Part shown: positions 1-8,955 of the stretch, piece after piece
How positions within the stretch are numbered: the stretch's first letter is position 1
Layout: each line of letters begins with the position of its first letter
Assembly: GCA_007280905.1 (NCBI GenBank)
Contig: QYQM01000153.1
Location: 1-35,541, forward strand
DNA length: 35,541 bases
Direction: 5' to 3'
Source of the DNA: Porphyromonadaceae bacterium
Lineage (GTDB): Bacteria; Bacteroidota; Bacteroidia; Bacteroidales; UBA12481
The notes under the pieces: model-generated
Databases searched by the model: none
The model's input: the letters and a program-made list of their open reading frames with translations, nothing else
What the model was told of the DNA's origin: nothing
Position numbers and translations under genes: made by a program

Positions 1-29
1 ATATTAAATAGAAACAAAATCAGGAAAAA

Positions 30-497
30 ATGAAAAGGAAACAATTTTTATTAATTAGTCTAATTGTTGTATTCATTGGATTGGCCGGAATCTTTCAATC
101 ATTTAGGCCAGGTCCATCTGCCCCACCAGAGCCTGCTTATTCAACGTATAAGTTCATTGCTGATCATTGGTATAATGCTGTTACTCAACAATGGGAAGAC
201 TACTATGCTCTAAAGTATAGCGTTTATCAAATTTGTCATGATGGATTTGGTTATTATAATGAAGGACCATTCTACCCAAATTCGACCAACAATGCAGTCA
301 CTTATGAGACAAGTCAATGGAATGTAACCTATACAACAGGCACTTATGCACGAATTTGGTATAAAAAGCATTCTAATGATGATTGGACTCTCGACGGTGA
401 CATTTATATGGATACCTCTTATAATACAACACTTAAGCAAGGAACGTCTATTGTTTATACGTTCACAATTGATCAGCAGTTTGTCCCGGAAGAATAA
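30..497 (+). CDS. Small signal-anchored hypothetical protein
   Basis: I do not recognise this 155-residue protein. It starts MKRKQFLLISLIVVFIGLAG, a lysine-rich N-terminus followed by a hydrophobic segment (about residues 6-22), so it is probably exported or anchored in the inner membrane. No lipobox cysteine is seen. A proline-rich linker (about 26-36) leads to a region rich in Tyr, Trp, Asn and Thr with alternating polar and aromatic residues, which suggests a beta-rich extracytoplasmic domain. The ATG at 30 follows an A-rich leader with a weak AGGA. A strong hairpin plus T-run lies directly downstream, so the gene probably ends its own transcript. The upstream neighbour lies outside the window. 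Confidence 0.6.
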   Translation: MKRKQFLLISLIVVFIGLAGIFQSFRPGPSAPPEPAYSTYKFIADHWYNAVTQQWEDYYALKYSVYQICHDGFGYYNEGPFYPNSTNNAVTYETSQWNVTYTTGTYARIWYKKHSNDDWTLDGDIYMDTSYNTTLKQGTSIVYTFTIDQQFVPEE

Positions 498-515
498 TAA
501 ATAATCTAGAAAAAG

Positions 516-547
516 AGAGGCTGTCTCAAAAGGGCAGCCTCTTTTTT
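516..547 (+). terminator. Rho-independent terminator after the first gene
   Basis: A 10-bp stem (516-525 with 533-542, one G-U pair) has a 7-nt loop and runs into six T residues. It sits 19 bp after the stop codon of the small hypothetical gene. Stems with a GAGGCTGTCTC core also occur at some Bacteroidota insertion-sequence ends, so a relic of that kind is a less likely reading. Confidence 0.75.
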
Positions 548-570
548 GTTGACTCCCAGGGTTTTGTTAT

Positions 571-2050
571 TAATTAGTTGATCCTTATAAACATTAACAC
601 ATTGATTGTTAATAACTTATAATAATTATTTTAATTATATTTTGCGGAAAATGATTAAATTGGGTCAAAATCCTGCAAATAATGATAAAGAAATTACCAA
701 AGGCACCGCAACTTGAGATGTATAAAACCGTCCTGGTGAACTTTATTCATCCCGATCACGAACTGTGTCAGCTGGCCAGAAAAATTGATTGGGATAAGCT
801 GGAGAAAGACCTGGCTCCCTACTATGCCGAGGTAGGCCGACCAGCTGTTCCCGTCAGGACGATTGTAGGCTTATTACTGTTGAAACAGATCTATAATCTT
901 GGAGATGAGACCGTAATGGAACGATGGCTGGAAAACCCCTACTGGCAGCACTTCTGCGGGGAGATCTACTTCCAGTACCGGTTCCCGTTTGACCCGAGCG
1001 ATTTTGTTCATTTCCGCAAACGGATTGGTGAAGAAGGAATGAAGAGGATCTTCCAGGAGAGTATCCACCTGTTTTCCAAGGAGGAATTAAAGCAAGAAGT
1101 GAAGGAAGTCCGCATAGACACTACTGTTCAGGAGAAAAATATCACGTTCCCAACAGACCGGAAGTTGTACGAAAAGGTGATCGCCTACTGTCTTCGCATC
1201 GCAGAAAAAGAAGGACTTCAGATAAAACGCACCTATCCAAGGGAGGTTCGCAAGTTGCTCGCTGCCCTCCGGTTTAGCCATCATCCCAGACGGCACAAAA
1301 AGAAGGTTAAACTGGAGAAGCGGTTTTACAATATCACGGTTAAGATTTACAACGATGTGGTGGACAAGCTTGAACCGCTGACAGAAGCCCATGATGAGAT
1401 TTTGGATCGGATGTACCGGATCCTGACACAGCAAAGGAATGACAGCAACAAGGTTTACAGCATGCATGAACCTGGAGTTCATTGTATTGCCAAGGGTAAA
1501 GAACACAAGAAGTATGAATTTGGAAATAAAAGCAGTTTTGCCTACACCCGACAGGGTGGGATTATTGTTGGAGCCTTAGCGTTTGAAAATAACCCTTTTG
1601 ATGGGCACACTTTATTGCCACAGGTGGAACAGGTGGAAGAGCTTACCGGACTGAAACCGAGATATGCCATCGTTGACCGGGGCTATCGGGGGCAGAACCA
1701 GATAGGCAGTACCAACGTGGTTATGCCGAAGAACCTGAAACGGGAGAGTCGGTACCTGAAAAAGAAACGAGAGGAGCGATGCCGGTCACGTTCCGGTATC
1801 GAAGGATTGATCTCGCACTTGAAACTGGACCACCGGATGCTCCGGAATTACCTGAAAGGCACGCAGGGAGATAAAATCAATACCTTATTGGCAGCTGCAG
1901 CCTTTAATATGAAGAAATGGATGGCCCGGCACCGCCATTTAATTTTCGTCTTCCTCAGATTTTTGTTTTTCCGGACTCAAGGTTTGTCTCCAGTTTGCAT
2001 TGAAATCTCTGGAAGGTGAAAAATGGGTATTAATAAGGATCAACTAATTA
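571..2050 (+). mobile_element. Complete IS5/IS1182-type insertion sequence
   Basis: The ends are inverted repeats. taattagttgatccttat at 571-588 recurs in reverse complement at 2033-2050, identical over 18 bp, and position 20 also matches after one mismatch at 19. The pair encloses one DDE transposase gene, giving an element of about 1.48 kb. The outermost bases are AT-rich and palindromic (AATT, TTAA), so the exact boundary and target duplication cannot be fixed by eye; a 4-bp AATT duplication around a slightly shorter repeat is one option. Nothing in the element looks broken. It sits between two surface-protein genes and does not obviously interrupt either. Confidence 0.8.
682..2019 (+). 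CDS. IS5/IS1182-type DDE transposase
   Basis: This 445-residue protein catalyses cut-and-paste movement of the surrounding element. The N-terminal part (about residues 35-130) has the DUF772-like pattern of IS5-type enzymes: a GLLLLKQIYNLGDE helix, then FCGEIYFQ and PFDPSDFVHFRKRIGEEG. The catalytic triad is visible as D146 in VRIDTTV, D332 in AIVDRGYRG and E374 in RSGIEGLISHLK, followed by the usual HRMLRNYLKG helix. Length and spacing fit an intact long-form IS5/IS1182 transposase. The ATG at 682 lies about 90 bp inside the left inverted repeat. The last 20 residues are hydrophobic and poorly conserved in look, but the frame stays open to the stop, 12 bp before the right repeat. Confidence 0.88.
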   Translation: MIKKLPKAPQLEMYKTVLVNFIHPDHELCQLARKIDWDKLEKDLAPYYAEVGRPAVPVRTIVGLLLLKQIYNLGDETVMERWLENPYWQHFCGEIYFQYRFPFDPSDFVHFRKRIGEEGMKRIFQESIHLFSKEELKQEVKEVRIDTTVQEKNITFPTDRKLYEKVIAYCLRIAEKEGLQIKRTYPREVRKLLAALRFSHHPRRHKKKVKLEKRFYNITVKIYNDVVDKLEPLTEAHDEILDRMYRILTQQRNDSNKVYSMHEPGVHCIAKGKEHKKYEFGNKSSFAYTRQGGIIVGALAFENNPFDGHTLLPQVEQVEELTGLKPRYAIVDRGYRGQNQIGSTNVVMPKNLKRESRYLKKKREERCRSRSGIEGLISHLKLDHRMLRNYLKGTQGDKINTLLAAAAFNMKKWMARHRHLIFVFLRFLFFRTQGLSPVCIEISGR

Positions 2051-2320
2051 TTGTGTTGCTTTCATAATTAACCGTGTAAAGGTAAATAGTTCACGGTTAT
2101 CGAACAATATCGATTCAAATTTAATCTTCACGATACGAAGAACTGATATTCTTCTCAACACATAGGTAAACTGATTTGGCCGATTCATCCGGTCCATGTC
2201 AAGTCTTTCCAACTAAGGGAAGGCTACGCGTGTACCGTGTAGACCTTGATCAATTGCAAGCAATTATTATAGTGCATTTCGAGTAATAGACAGTGGTTGC
2301 CTCTCAAGATTCAAATGCAT

Positions 2321-3289
2321 TCACCATTTTACGAATTTAAATTGTGATAATGAAGTATCCTGCGCAATATTTTCTTTTGTAGGATAGTCTAGCTCAAGGT
2401 TAGCAAGTTTGTTCGTAGCAATGGTACCTCCAAAAACAAATAACTCAGGAACCCATGGGGAACCTGGTAAAGTAAAATCGATAAAGGCGAAGTTTTCTTT
2501 CTCAGGGATTAATCCAGGAAAATTTCCATCACCGGTCCAGATTTCTATCCCTAATTTTCCAAATTGGCTATATTCAACATCAGGGTGATTTTTTACCTGT
2601 AGATTGATTGCAGAAAGCAAATTACCATAACTGAAAGATACCGGGCTTCCAATGTTAACTTTTCTGATGGAAATTGTATCAGAGAATAGCTCTGTCGGTG
2701 TCTTAGTGATGATTTCACAAAACAACCGTACTTCAGTTTGGGTGGTTGCAGAATATTTAACAGTTAAATTTTGCTTCGGTAAAATAGTAATTAACATACC
2801 ATCATTGTTCGGTGAATAGAACACTGGTTTGGGAAGCAAATTATAATTTAATACAATTGTGTTATATCCCTGGATACTTATATGGCAAATGATAGCGTCA
2901 AAATTCTCAAGGTTATAACGAAGTGCGAAAACCGGGTAATCGGGATACATAAAAATTCCTGGCTTTTTATCATGCCTCCAGATAAATTCCGGATCAACAT
3001 GAACGGTGTCAGGTACATGCTGTATAATAGAATTGACGTTTTGGATTAAATCTATTGTGACAGCAACATTTCTGAAATAGATCGAATCCGGGTTTTTTGC
3101 AGTCACAAGCGAACCGCCGTTATCTCCTGACCATGTTTTTGTGATATATAAGTAATTAACAGTGTCATATTTATTGAACATACTGTAAATCACGGGAATA
3201 GGTTTTCGTTCAAGGGTAATATCAGGTTCTTCATTGCAAGAACATAAACAACAAACAATAAGCCACATCAACAGTACGTTGATTTTCAT
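2321..3289 (-). CDS. DUF4249-family surface lipoprotein (orphan)
   Basis: DUF4249 proteins are Bacteroidota lipoproteins usually encoded beside a TonB-dependent receptor; their exact role is not established. I chose the ATG at 3289 because it yields a clean lipoprotein signal: MKINVLLMWLIVCCLCSCNE, with the acylated Cys in the CLCSC stretch. An upstream in-frame ATG at 3355 would place 22 extra residues before it. After the signal comes the family pattern PVIYSMFNKYDTVNYLYITKTW, then beta-rich sequence ending in a W-containing C-terminus. Length (322 residues) is close to the other DUF4249 protein in this window. No receptor gene is adjacent: downstream is the insertion sequence and upstream is divergent, so a partner may have been lost. 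Confidence 0.72.
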   Translation of the reverse strand: MKINVLLMWLIVCCLCSCNEEPDITLERKPIPVIYSMFNKYDTVNYLYITKTWSGDNGGSLVTAKNPDSIYFRNVAVTIDLIQNVNSIIQHVPDTVHVDPEFIWRHDKKPGIFMYPDYPVFALRYNLENFDAIICHISIQGYNTIVLNYNLLPKPVFYSPNNDGMLITILPKQNLTVKYSATTQTEVRLFCEIITKTPTELFSDTISIRKVNIGSPVSFSYGNLLSAINLQVKNHPDVEYSQFGKLGIEIWTGDGNFPGLIPEKENFAFIDFTLPGSPWVPELFVFGGTIATNKLANLELDYPTKENIAQDTSLSQFKFVKW

Positions 3290-3404
3290 AACTTCTATTG
3301 ATTTGCAGGTTTGTCTAAACATATTAGTCAAAGGTACAATAAACCGAAATAGCAAGTATTAAGAACTAAAACAATTTTACACTCTTGGTATTGAAAACTA
3401 GTAA

Positions 3405-3971
3405 GTCAGTTGTGAAGAAAATATCGCAAGTACCGATGTTGAGAATAACAACAAGTTAAGGTCCTTAACTGCTGAAAACTTACCATCTCTAAATGATGAA
3501 AAAATTAAAGTGTTTAATTATAGGATTTCCAACAGGGAGAATCGATTAAAAGACGTTGCCCTTAATTGTGGGACACACAAGGATGACCATGTGGATAATG
3601 GTAACCAGAGAACCCATTATGAGTTGGACATTTATGAAATGGATCAATCAGGGACCATGGTCTATGCTCACTATTTGGTCAGACCATATAATAAAGTTCT
3701 CGGAATTTGGTATTGGTGTCAAAGGACCATTAGTGCAAATATTAAAGTCGCAAATGATTATTATATTTCACCAGTATGGGATCGAATAACCGAAACCTAT
3801 TATAATGCAGGTGAATTGGCCTATAGTCTGTCAGGAGATTTAGGCGTGAGATGGATTTCTGCGCCTAATTCTGTTCCCCATATTTTTCATTTCGGAGGTT
3901 ATTATGTTTGGGCTGATACTCCAAGTACTGACCAAATATCAGGCCAATGTAATGCGGGGTATTTTTGGTAG
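3405..3971 (+). pseudogene. Probable N-terminally truncated lipoprotein-like gene
   Basis: The annotatable part starts with GTG at 3510 and gives a 153-residue protein of unknown family. The same frame stays open back to 3405, where it encodes VSCEENIASTDVENNN directly after tandem stops TAG TAA. A Cys followed by acidic and Asn-rich residues resembles the start of a mature lipoprotein, so the original signal peptide may have been lost or put out of frame. The body is Trp/Tyr-rich (GIWYWCQRTIS, HFGGYYVWADTPS) and probably beta-structured. Three cysteines lie in the C-terminal two thirds. It sits between two divergent DUF4249 genes. If the GTG is genuinely used, the product would be a cytoplasmic 153-residue protein, which fits its composition less well. 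Confidence 0.45.
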
Positions 3972-4285
3972 AAGAGATTCAAAGGCTATTAAAATGCAGG
4001 AGTTGTTTTAGCCCCCTAAATTGTTGGACACAGAATTGAAAAGAGATAAGTTCAACTAAATTTTGGACCTCGACAACACAAAGAACATTTATTGATGAAG
4101 AATACTGGCTCTGCTTCAGGTAGCAGAGCCAGCATTTTTCAACCGGAAATGCAGCATTCCCAGAGCTGAATGATTTGCACCTACAATAGATCTTTGTATG
4201 TTTATATTAGATTTGACAATCTCCATCGAAGTGAGTTAATTGATTCCTTAGGTTGAAACATATAGTAACAAATTCTAAAAAACTT
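3972..4285. other. Intergenic gap with one hairpin
   Basis: The 314 bp between the truncated lipoprotein-like gene and the next lipoprotein gene hold no convincing reading frame. The only clear structure is the terminator-like hairpin at 4105-4139. A short TTGTTGGACACAGA near 4020 loosely resembles an insertion-sequence end but has no partner. Confidence 0.5.
4105..4139 (+). terminator. Rho-independent terminator hairpin
   Basis: A perfect 11-bp stem (ctggctctgct at 4105-4115 with agcagagccag at 4122-4132), a 6-nt loop and a T5 run at 4135-4139. It lies 130 bp after the previous gene and upstream of the lipoprotein-receptor operon, so it insulates the operon from read-through. Confidence 0.7.
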
Positions 4286-5194
4286 ATGGGTGACCGAATA
4301 TTAAGGTATCCACTTGTTACCGGACTTCTTGTCCTTCTGATGTTTAGCAGCTGTCACAAACTCGTTCAGGATGAATTCCCCGATTTCACCCCGGTGCCAA
4401 CAGTGAACAGCTACCTCATTGCCGACAGTGCCATTAAAGTAAAGATTTCCCTGGCGGCTAAGATGGATTCTTTACCCTTGAAAACTGTGGATCAGGCAGA
4501 AGTGCAACTATTTATCGATGGAACATTTAATGAAACCCTTTTTACCAAAGGGAATGGTTTGTATTCTTCAGTCAGTATCGTTAAACCCGGCAAAACGTAT
4601 CGATGCCAGATCAGCATTCCCGGATATGATATGGTAACCTGCTCTGATTCCATACCGCTGCCCAATCCCATCATGAAAATCGAGCACATCCTGACAGCTG
4701 GAATTGATGAAGAAGGGTTTACCTATCCAGGCATTAAATTCACTTTTTCAAATAATCCGCAGGAACACCGGTATTACCAGGCTATCATTTGGAAATATAC
4801 TGAATCTGAATGGAGATCTTCCCCCTGGACAGCAGCCGGGCTGAAAGAGATAGTGGATCCGGTACTTCTAGCTGAAGGACTTCCCATGGCTGTTTTTAGT
4901 AATGACCAGATCAATGGTGATACTTATACCATGCAAATCAATTACCAATCCGGAATTTATTACGCCGGTCCCAATAATGAGAATCCCAGGTTGTATCCCT
5001 TTATGCTTGAATTACGGTCGATATCCTACCATTATTATCAATATCTAAGGCAGGTTTATTTATATGACCTTGGGCGATATCCCGAATTCCTTTCAGGTGT
5101 AGGCAGCGTCTTTCCTTTACATTCGAATGTTCAAAACGGGTACGGCATTTTTGCAGGGTATTCAACATATTTATCGGAGATCATTCAACCTTAA
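4286..5194 (+). CDS. DUF4249-family lipoprotein, partner of the TonB receptor
   Basis: A 302-residue outer-membrane lipoprotein of the DUF4249 family. The ATG at 4286 gives a signal peptide ending in the lipobox LLMFSSC (Cys at about residue 23). A TTG 33 bp upstream in frame is possible but unnecessary. The mature protein begins with PTVNSYLIADSAIKVKISLA, the typical N-terminal beta pattern of the family, and continues with beta-rich sequence. The receptor gene follows immediately, with only 10 bp between stop and the preferred receptor start. In Bacteroidota such pairs commonly act together at the outer membrane, so this protein is inferred to be an accessory surface lipoprotein of that receptor. 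The substrate is unknown. Confidence 0.78.
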   Translation: MGDRILRYPLVTGLLVLLMFSSCHKLVQDEFPDFTPVPTVNSYLIADSAIKVKISLAAKMDSLPLKTVDQAEVQLFIDGTFNETLFTKGNGLYSSVSIVKPGKTYRCQISIPGYDMVTCSDSIPLPNPIMKIEHILTAGIDEEGFTYPGIKFTFSNNPQEHRYYQAIIWKYTESEWRSSPWTAAGLKEIVDPVLLAEGLPMAVFSNDQINGDTYTMQINYQSGIYYAGPNNENPRLYPFMLELRSISYHYYQYLRQVYLYDLGRYPEFLSGVGSVFPLHSNVQNGYGIFAGYSTYLSEIIQP

Positions 5195-5204
5195 TTTAGC
5201 CTCT

Positions 5205-7634
5205 GTGAATACCCATATTTTCAAACATTTGGCATCGTTGCTATTTTTCCTGCTAATGTCATGCAGCCTGATGATTCAGGGCCAGATACGGATTTCGGGC
5301 TTCGTAAGAGATAAGAATACCAGTGAGCGGCTAATTGGTGCCAATATTTATATAAAAGGCACCCAAACTGGGACAGTTACAGATAATAACGGCTATTTTT
5401 CACTGGTTTCAGCGGTCCCGTGTTCTCTCAGTTTTTCTTATGTCGGGTATAGTAGTAGCTCACTGGATATCTTTTCACACCGGGACACATTATTCGAAGT
5501 ACCTTTAGAACCGGGAAAACAACTTGGAACAGTTGAGGTCAGGGGAATTCGTGCTCCACGGGCAAATGTTGCGTCATTAAAAATCAGCGAATTACAGCAA
5601 ATGCCCTCCCTGGGTGCGAAGCCGGATATCCTGAAAAGCATGCAAATGTTACCTGGAATCCAGTCGCAAAACGAAGGAACGAGCCGACTGTTAGTACGAG
5701 GCGGAGATCCCGGCCAGAACTTATATCTATTTGATAATGTTCCCATTATCTATGTAAACCATTTGGGTGGATTTATGTCGGTGTTTAATCCGGATATTAT
5801 TAATAACATAGATATTTACAAGGGTGGTTTCCCTGCCCGGTTTGGCGGACGATTATCATCGGTGGTTGATATTGCGCAGCGTGAGGGAGATCGATCAGCC
5901 CTGAAAGGTTCTTTCAGCATAGGGGTAACCGATGCTTCATTTACTGTTGAGGGCCCGTTGAAATTGAGGAATGCGAATTTTATTGTTACCGGACGTAAAA
6001 CTCTTTATGATGCTTATTTCTTGCTCGGAACCATATTATCCGGACAGAATAATCTGCTGGCTTCTAATGGATTTCATGATTTGAACGGCAAGTTTTCCTG
6101 GAAGCCGGATGATCGGAATAGTTTTCACCTGAATCTCTATCAGGGTGATGATTACCTTAATGCCTGGTCCTTTCTGAAAGAATCGGGTGAAACTCAAAAA
6201 ATTCATATTGGCAATGTTTGGGGTAACTGGCTGGCGTCCGGACGATGGAACCGGGTAGTCTCTCCACGGATATTCATGACCAATAGTCTATCGTACGCTC
6301 GCTACCGATTGAAAAATGACCTGTTATATACCGTGACCGATACGGTGGTGAATTATAGCTATAGCCGGAAGTACTTATCCTCGGTTCAGGATTTCTCATT
6401 TCGCACCAATACGAAATTCCTGGTATTTAAAAACTGGTCGGCCGATGCAGGACTTCAATTATCACTGTTTACCCATGTACCAAACAATACCTATCAGTCC
6501 AATCAATTGATACAAACGGCCAATGAACAGCTGAAGACGTTGGAATCGGCACTCTATCTGGATAACAAAATTGTACTTCTCAAAAGGGTCGAGGCAAACC
6601 TTGGACTGCGGCTGGTCAATTATTCAACATCAGGATATTCGGGTTTCTCGATGGAACCCAGAGTCAATATTACTCTTGATGTTACCGAAAAACATAAGCT
6701 GAATCTGAGTTACATGAGTGTAACCCAAAACTCACATCTATTGGTCACTACCGGCAATATTTTCAGTAATGAGGTTTGGGTCCCGTCGGATAGTCGCATT
6801 CCACCGGCACGGAGCGACCAGTTCTCGTTTGGATGGAATGGTTCTTTTCATCAGGATATGTTCCAGACTGAACTGTCTATCTATTATAAGACAATGGAAA
6901 AACTGACCACCTATAAGGAAGGGTTTACTAACCTGATGGGTGATGCCGACTGGAGGTCGAAGATCATTTCCGGGGGCTTCGGCAAATCGATGGGCGTTGA
7001 GTTCCTCGTGAGAAAAACTTTCGGCGACTGGACCGGTTTTGCCAGTTATTCATGGTCACATACCACTAGGCAATACCCGGAACTAAATGGAGGCCACGAA
7101 TATGTGTTTGAGTTTAATCGGCCCCATACAGCATCACTGAACTTAAACCATAAAATCAATGAAAAGTGGGCGGTTAACCTGACCTGGGTGTATCAGACCG
7201 GGCTTCCTTATACTCCCATTCTGGGTCGTCAACTGACACAAAATACGATGCCTGATGAAAACGGGAATTACGGATATTACGAGGTTTTGCTATATGGGGA
7301 GCGCAACAGTGCGCATATGAGAGATTATCATCGCCTGGATGTCGGTGCAACTTTAAACACAACCACACGACATAATCACAAAGCAACCTGGACATTTTCT
7401 ATTTGCAACCTTTACAACAGGCGAAATCCCTACTATTATTATTATAATTCGGAACCTTTAAGAGGACTCCAAACGCCGAGCGAATCGGCAGAGTTTAAGC
7501 CAATGAATCTATATCAGATGAGTTTCTTTCCGATCATTCCATCGGTTTCCTATAAGGTTTACTTTGATAAAAGTGATCCTAAGAGGATTAAGAAGCCTGT
7601 CAATCAACGATTAAAAAAATGGCTATATCAATAA
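5205..7634 (+). CDS. TonB-dependent receptor with carboxypeptidase-like N-terminal domain
   Basis: An outer-membrane receptor that imports a ligand using energy from TonB; the ligand cannot be told. GTG at 5205 gives a good signal peptide (hydrophobic ASLLFFLLMSCSLMIQGQ) just after the lipoprotein stop. An ATG at 5127 would overlap that gene by 68 bp. Order of domains: signal (about 1-26); carboxypeptidase-D-like beta domain (about 28-110) with GANIYIKGTQTGTVTDNNG; plug domain with QMLPGIQSQNEGTSRLLVRG, PGQNLYLFDNVPI and IYKGGFPARFGGRLSS; then a beta-barrel to the end. About 810 residues is normal for the DUF4249-paired type, which is shorter than SusC proteins. A small barrel gene follows 14 bp downstream, completing a three-gene operon. 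Confidence 0.88.
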   Translation: MNTHIFKHLASLLFFLLMSCSLMIQGQIRISGFVRDKNTSERLIGANIYIKGTQTGTVTDNNGYFSLVSAVPCSLSFSYVGYSSSSLDIFSHRDTLFEVPLEPGKQLGTVEVRGIRAPRANVASLKISELQQMPSLGAKPDILKSMQMLPGIQSQNEGTSRLLVRGGDPGQNLYLFDNVPIIYVNHLGGFMSVFNPDIINNIDIYKGGFPARFGGRLSSVVDIAQREGDRSALKGSFSIGVTDASFTVEGPLKLRNANFIVTGRKTLYDAYFLLGTILSGQNNLLASNGFHDLNGKFSWKPDDRNSFHLNLYQGDDYLNAWSFLKESGETQKIHIGNVWGNWLASGRWNRVVSPRIFMTNSLSYARYRLKNDLLYTVTDTVVNYSYSRKYLSSVQDFSFRTNTKFLVFKNWSADAGLQLSLFTHVPNNTYQSNQLIQTANEQLKTLESALYLDNKIVLLKRVEANLGLRLVNYSTSGYSGFSMEPRVNITLDVTEKHKLNLSYMSVTQNSHLLVTTGNIFSNEVWVPSDSRIPPARSDQFSFGWNGSFHQDMFQTELSIYYKTMEKLTTYKEGFTNLMGDADWRSKIISGGFGKSMGVEFLVRKTFGDWTGFASYSWSHTTRQYPELNGGHEYVFEFNRPHTASLNLNHKINEKWAVNLTWVYQTGLPYTPILGRQLTQNTMPDENGNYGYYEVLLYGERNSAHMRDYHRLDVGATLNTTTRHNHKATWTFSICNLYNRRNPYYYYYNSEPLRGLQTPSESAEFKPMNLYQMSFFPIIPSVSYKVYFDKSDPKRIKKPVNQRLKKWLYQ

Positions 7635-7648
7635 AAATAAACAAACCA

Positions 7649-8218
7649 ATGAAAAAACAAAGCATTATTTTATTAGCACTCTTATTCTTGTCTCTTTCCC
7701 TTGAGGCACAGGATTCTTTCATTAAAAACCGATGGAACTTCAAGGCAGGTTATGCATCTTATCAAGGATTCTTTGTCTCCAATCATGGAATAAACCAATC
7801 ATTTGGTAATTATCGTCTCGAAGCGAACTACGGAATACTAAACTTCCTGGAAACGGGATTATATCTGGGTTACAGCCGGACCACTTCTCAACCTGTTCCC
7901 GTAGTTGGCCAGGGGCTGATTTATCAAAATCTGAATACACCCTTTTTCGGGGTTTGTCTCAATTTTCATCCATTAACCTTTCTCATTAAGAAACCCGATT
8001 TCAGGTTTGACTTTTATCTGCTCGGCCGTTACGGGGGTATTTATTACTCCTCGCCTAAGGATTATATACCGGCCAAAGGATTAAAGTTCCAGAATTCGCA
8101 AGGTGCAGGATTAGCTTTTTACTTTACAAAACATATCGGAATATTCACCGAGTATAGTTTTTCCGAACTTCATCTGAAATCTGGGAATTTCCGATTTGGG
8201 TTGAGTGTGAAGTTTTAA
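7649..8218 (+). CDS. Small outer-membrane beta-barrel protein
   Basis: A 189-residue protein with a clear signal peptide (MKKQSIILLALLFLSLSLEA, cleavage before QDS). The mature part alternates hydrophobic and polar residues with many aromatics (NWNFKAGYASY-like strands, TGLYLGYSR, FRFDFYLLGRYGGIYY) and ends in a strand with C-terminal Phe (RFGLSVKF), the usual sign of a barrel assembled by BamA. I chose ATG 7649 over one 30 bp upstream that overlaps the receptor gene, because it starts the signal peptide cleanly and lies 14 bp after the receptor stop. Its place as last gene of the operon suggests it works with the receptor. The precise role is unknown. Confidence 0.7.
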   Translation: MKKQSIILLALLFLSLSLEAQDSFIKNRWNFKAGYASYQGFFVSNHGINQSFGNYRLEANYGILNFLETGLYLGYSRTTSQPVPVVGQGLIYQNLNTPFFGVCLNFHPLTFLIKKPDFRFDFYLLGRYGGIYYSSPKDYIPAKGLKFQNSQGAGLAFYFTKHIGIFTEYSFSELHLKSGNFRFGLSVKF

Positions 8219-8351
8219 CAAGAATCAGGGGGGAAAGTTACTTCCGGTTGTACCAAGAAACAAATATAGCTAACCCGGCAATAGACGTCGAACTTTGGTT
8301 TACTTGAATATTAGCTCGTTGAGGGTCGAATGGAACATTGGATTCTGTACT

Positions 8352-8741
8352 TTAAACAGTTGGAATCTTGGTGATTAGCCGGATTGCTTCAATCCCCGGG
8401 ATCGCCTGCTCAAGATGTCCAGAATATCTTGGGTAATGCTTCAGATCTGATAGACTTCTTGCTGGGTTTTACCCATGTTGGCTCGTTCCTGCTCTAATGC
8501 TTCAGCCAATGGGATAGGCTTCAATGGCGATTATCAAATTACAAAGAGTCAGTAAATCAAGTTTGTCAATCTTTGATAAGTCTGCCTTTACCAATTCCTG
8601 GTCTTTATCCCAACCGGGCCAGTCAAGATCTATGACTAAGCCTAATTTATAGCATAGCTTGGACGCGCCGATAAAAGTTACAGGCTCTGCCGACCGGGAA
8701 ATAAATTGGTCATTATTTGTACTCTTATATAAATTAGAGCT
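8352..8741 (-). pseudogene. Frameshifted remnant, first part DUF6508-like
   Basis: Three open blocks follow one another on the minus strand in different frames. The first (8741 to 8502) has no Met start and reads SKLCYKLGLVIDLDWPGWDK, then KLDLLTLCNLIIAIEAYPIG before a stop. The DWPGW and LLTLCNLIIAI segments resemble the core of DUF6508 proteins. The second block (about 8533 to 8447) reads AEALEQERANMGKTQQEVYQ. The third (about 8447 to 8352) reads LEQAIPGIEAIRLITKIPTV. Protein-like composition in successive frames indicates a degraded gene or two, not chance. The DUF6508 assignment is from memory of the family pattern and is tentative. Nothing recognisable lies between 8219 and 8351. Confidence 0.4.
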
Positions 8742-8881
8742 TTACAGTTAAAAATAGTTGTTCTAACCGGCAGCGGTTGTAATTTTTATTGCCACGTCCA
8801 GTTACTGAGGCTGACCAGTTTTTCGCTTTTCCAGGCGATTCATGACTAGGGAAATCATTTAGGTTACTGTGAGTTGTTTTG

Positions 8882-8911
8882 TTTGATTGTAGATCAATTC
8901 CATTACATTTG
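8882..8911 (+). promoter_or_regulatory. Bacteroidota-type promoter
   Basis: TTTG at 8882-8885 is followed after 18 bp by TACATTTG at 8904-8911, close to the Bacteroidota consensus (TTTG, about 19-21 bp, TAnnTTTG). It lies about 45 bp before the ATG at 8956 and would start a short leader for the two-gene unit downstream. Confidence 0.5.
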
Positions 8912-8955
8912 GAGAAATACAATGATGCGAGGTAACCACTTAACCGCTGATCCCC

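Noticed and set aside
4015-4060. Insertion-sequence end resembling TTGTTGGACACAGA
   Set aside because: No inverted partner and no transposase nearby.
7430-7450. TAT-rich triplet run in the receptor gene
   Set aside because: It simply encodes a tyrosine stretch within a normal barrel strand.
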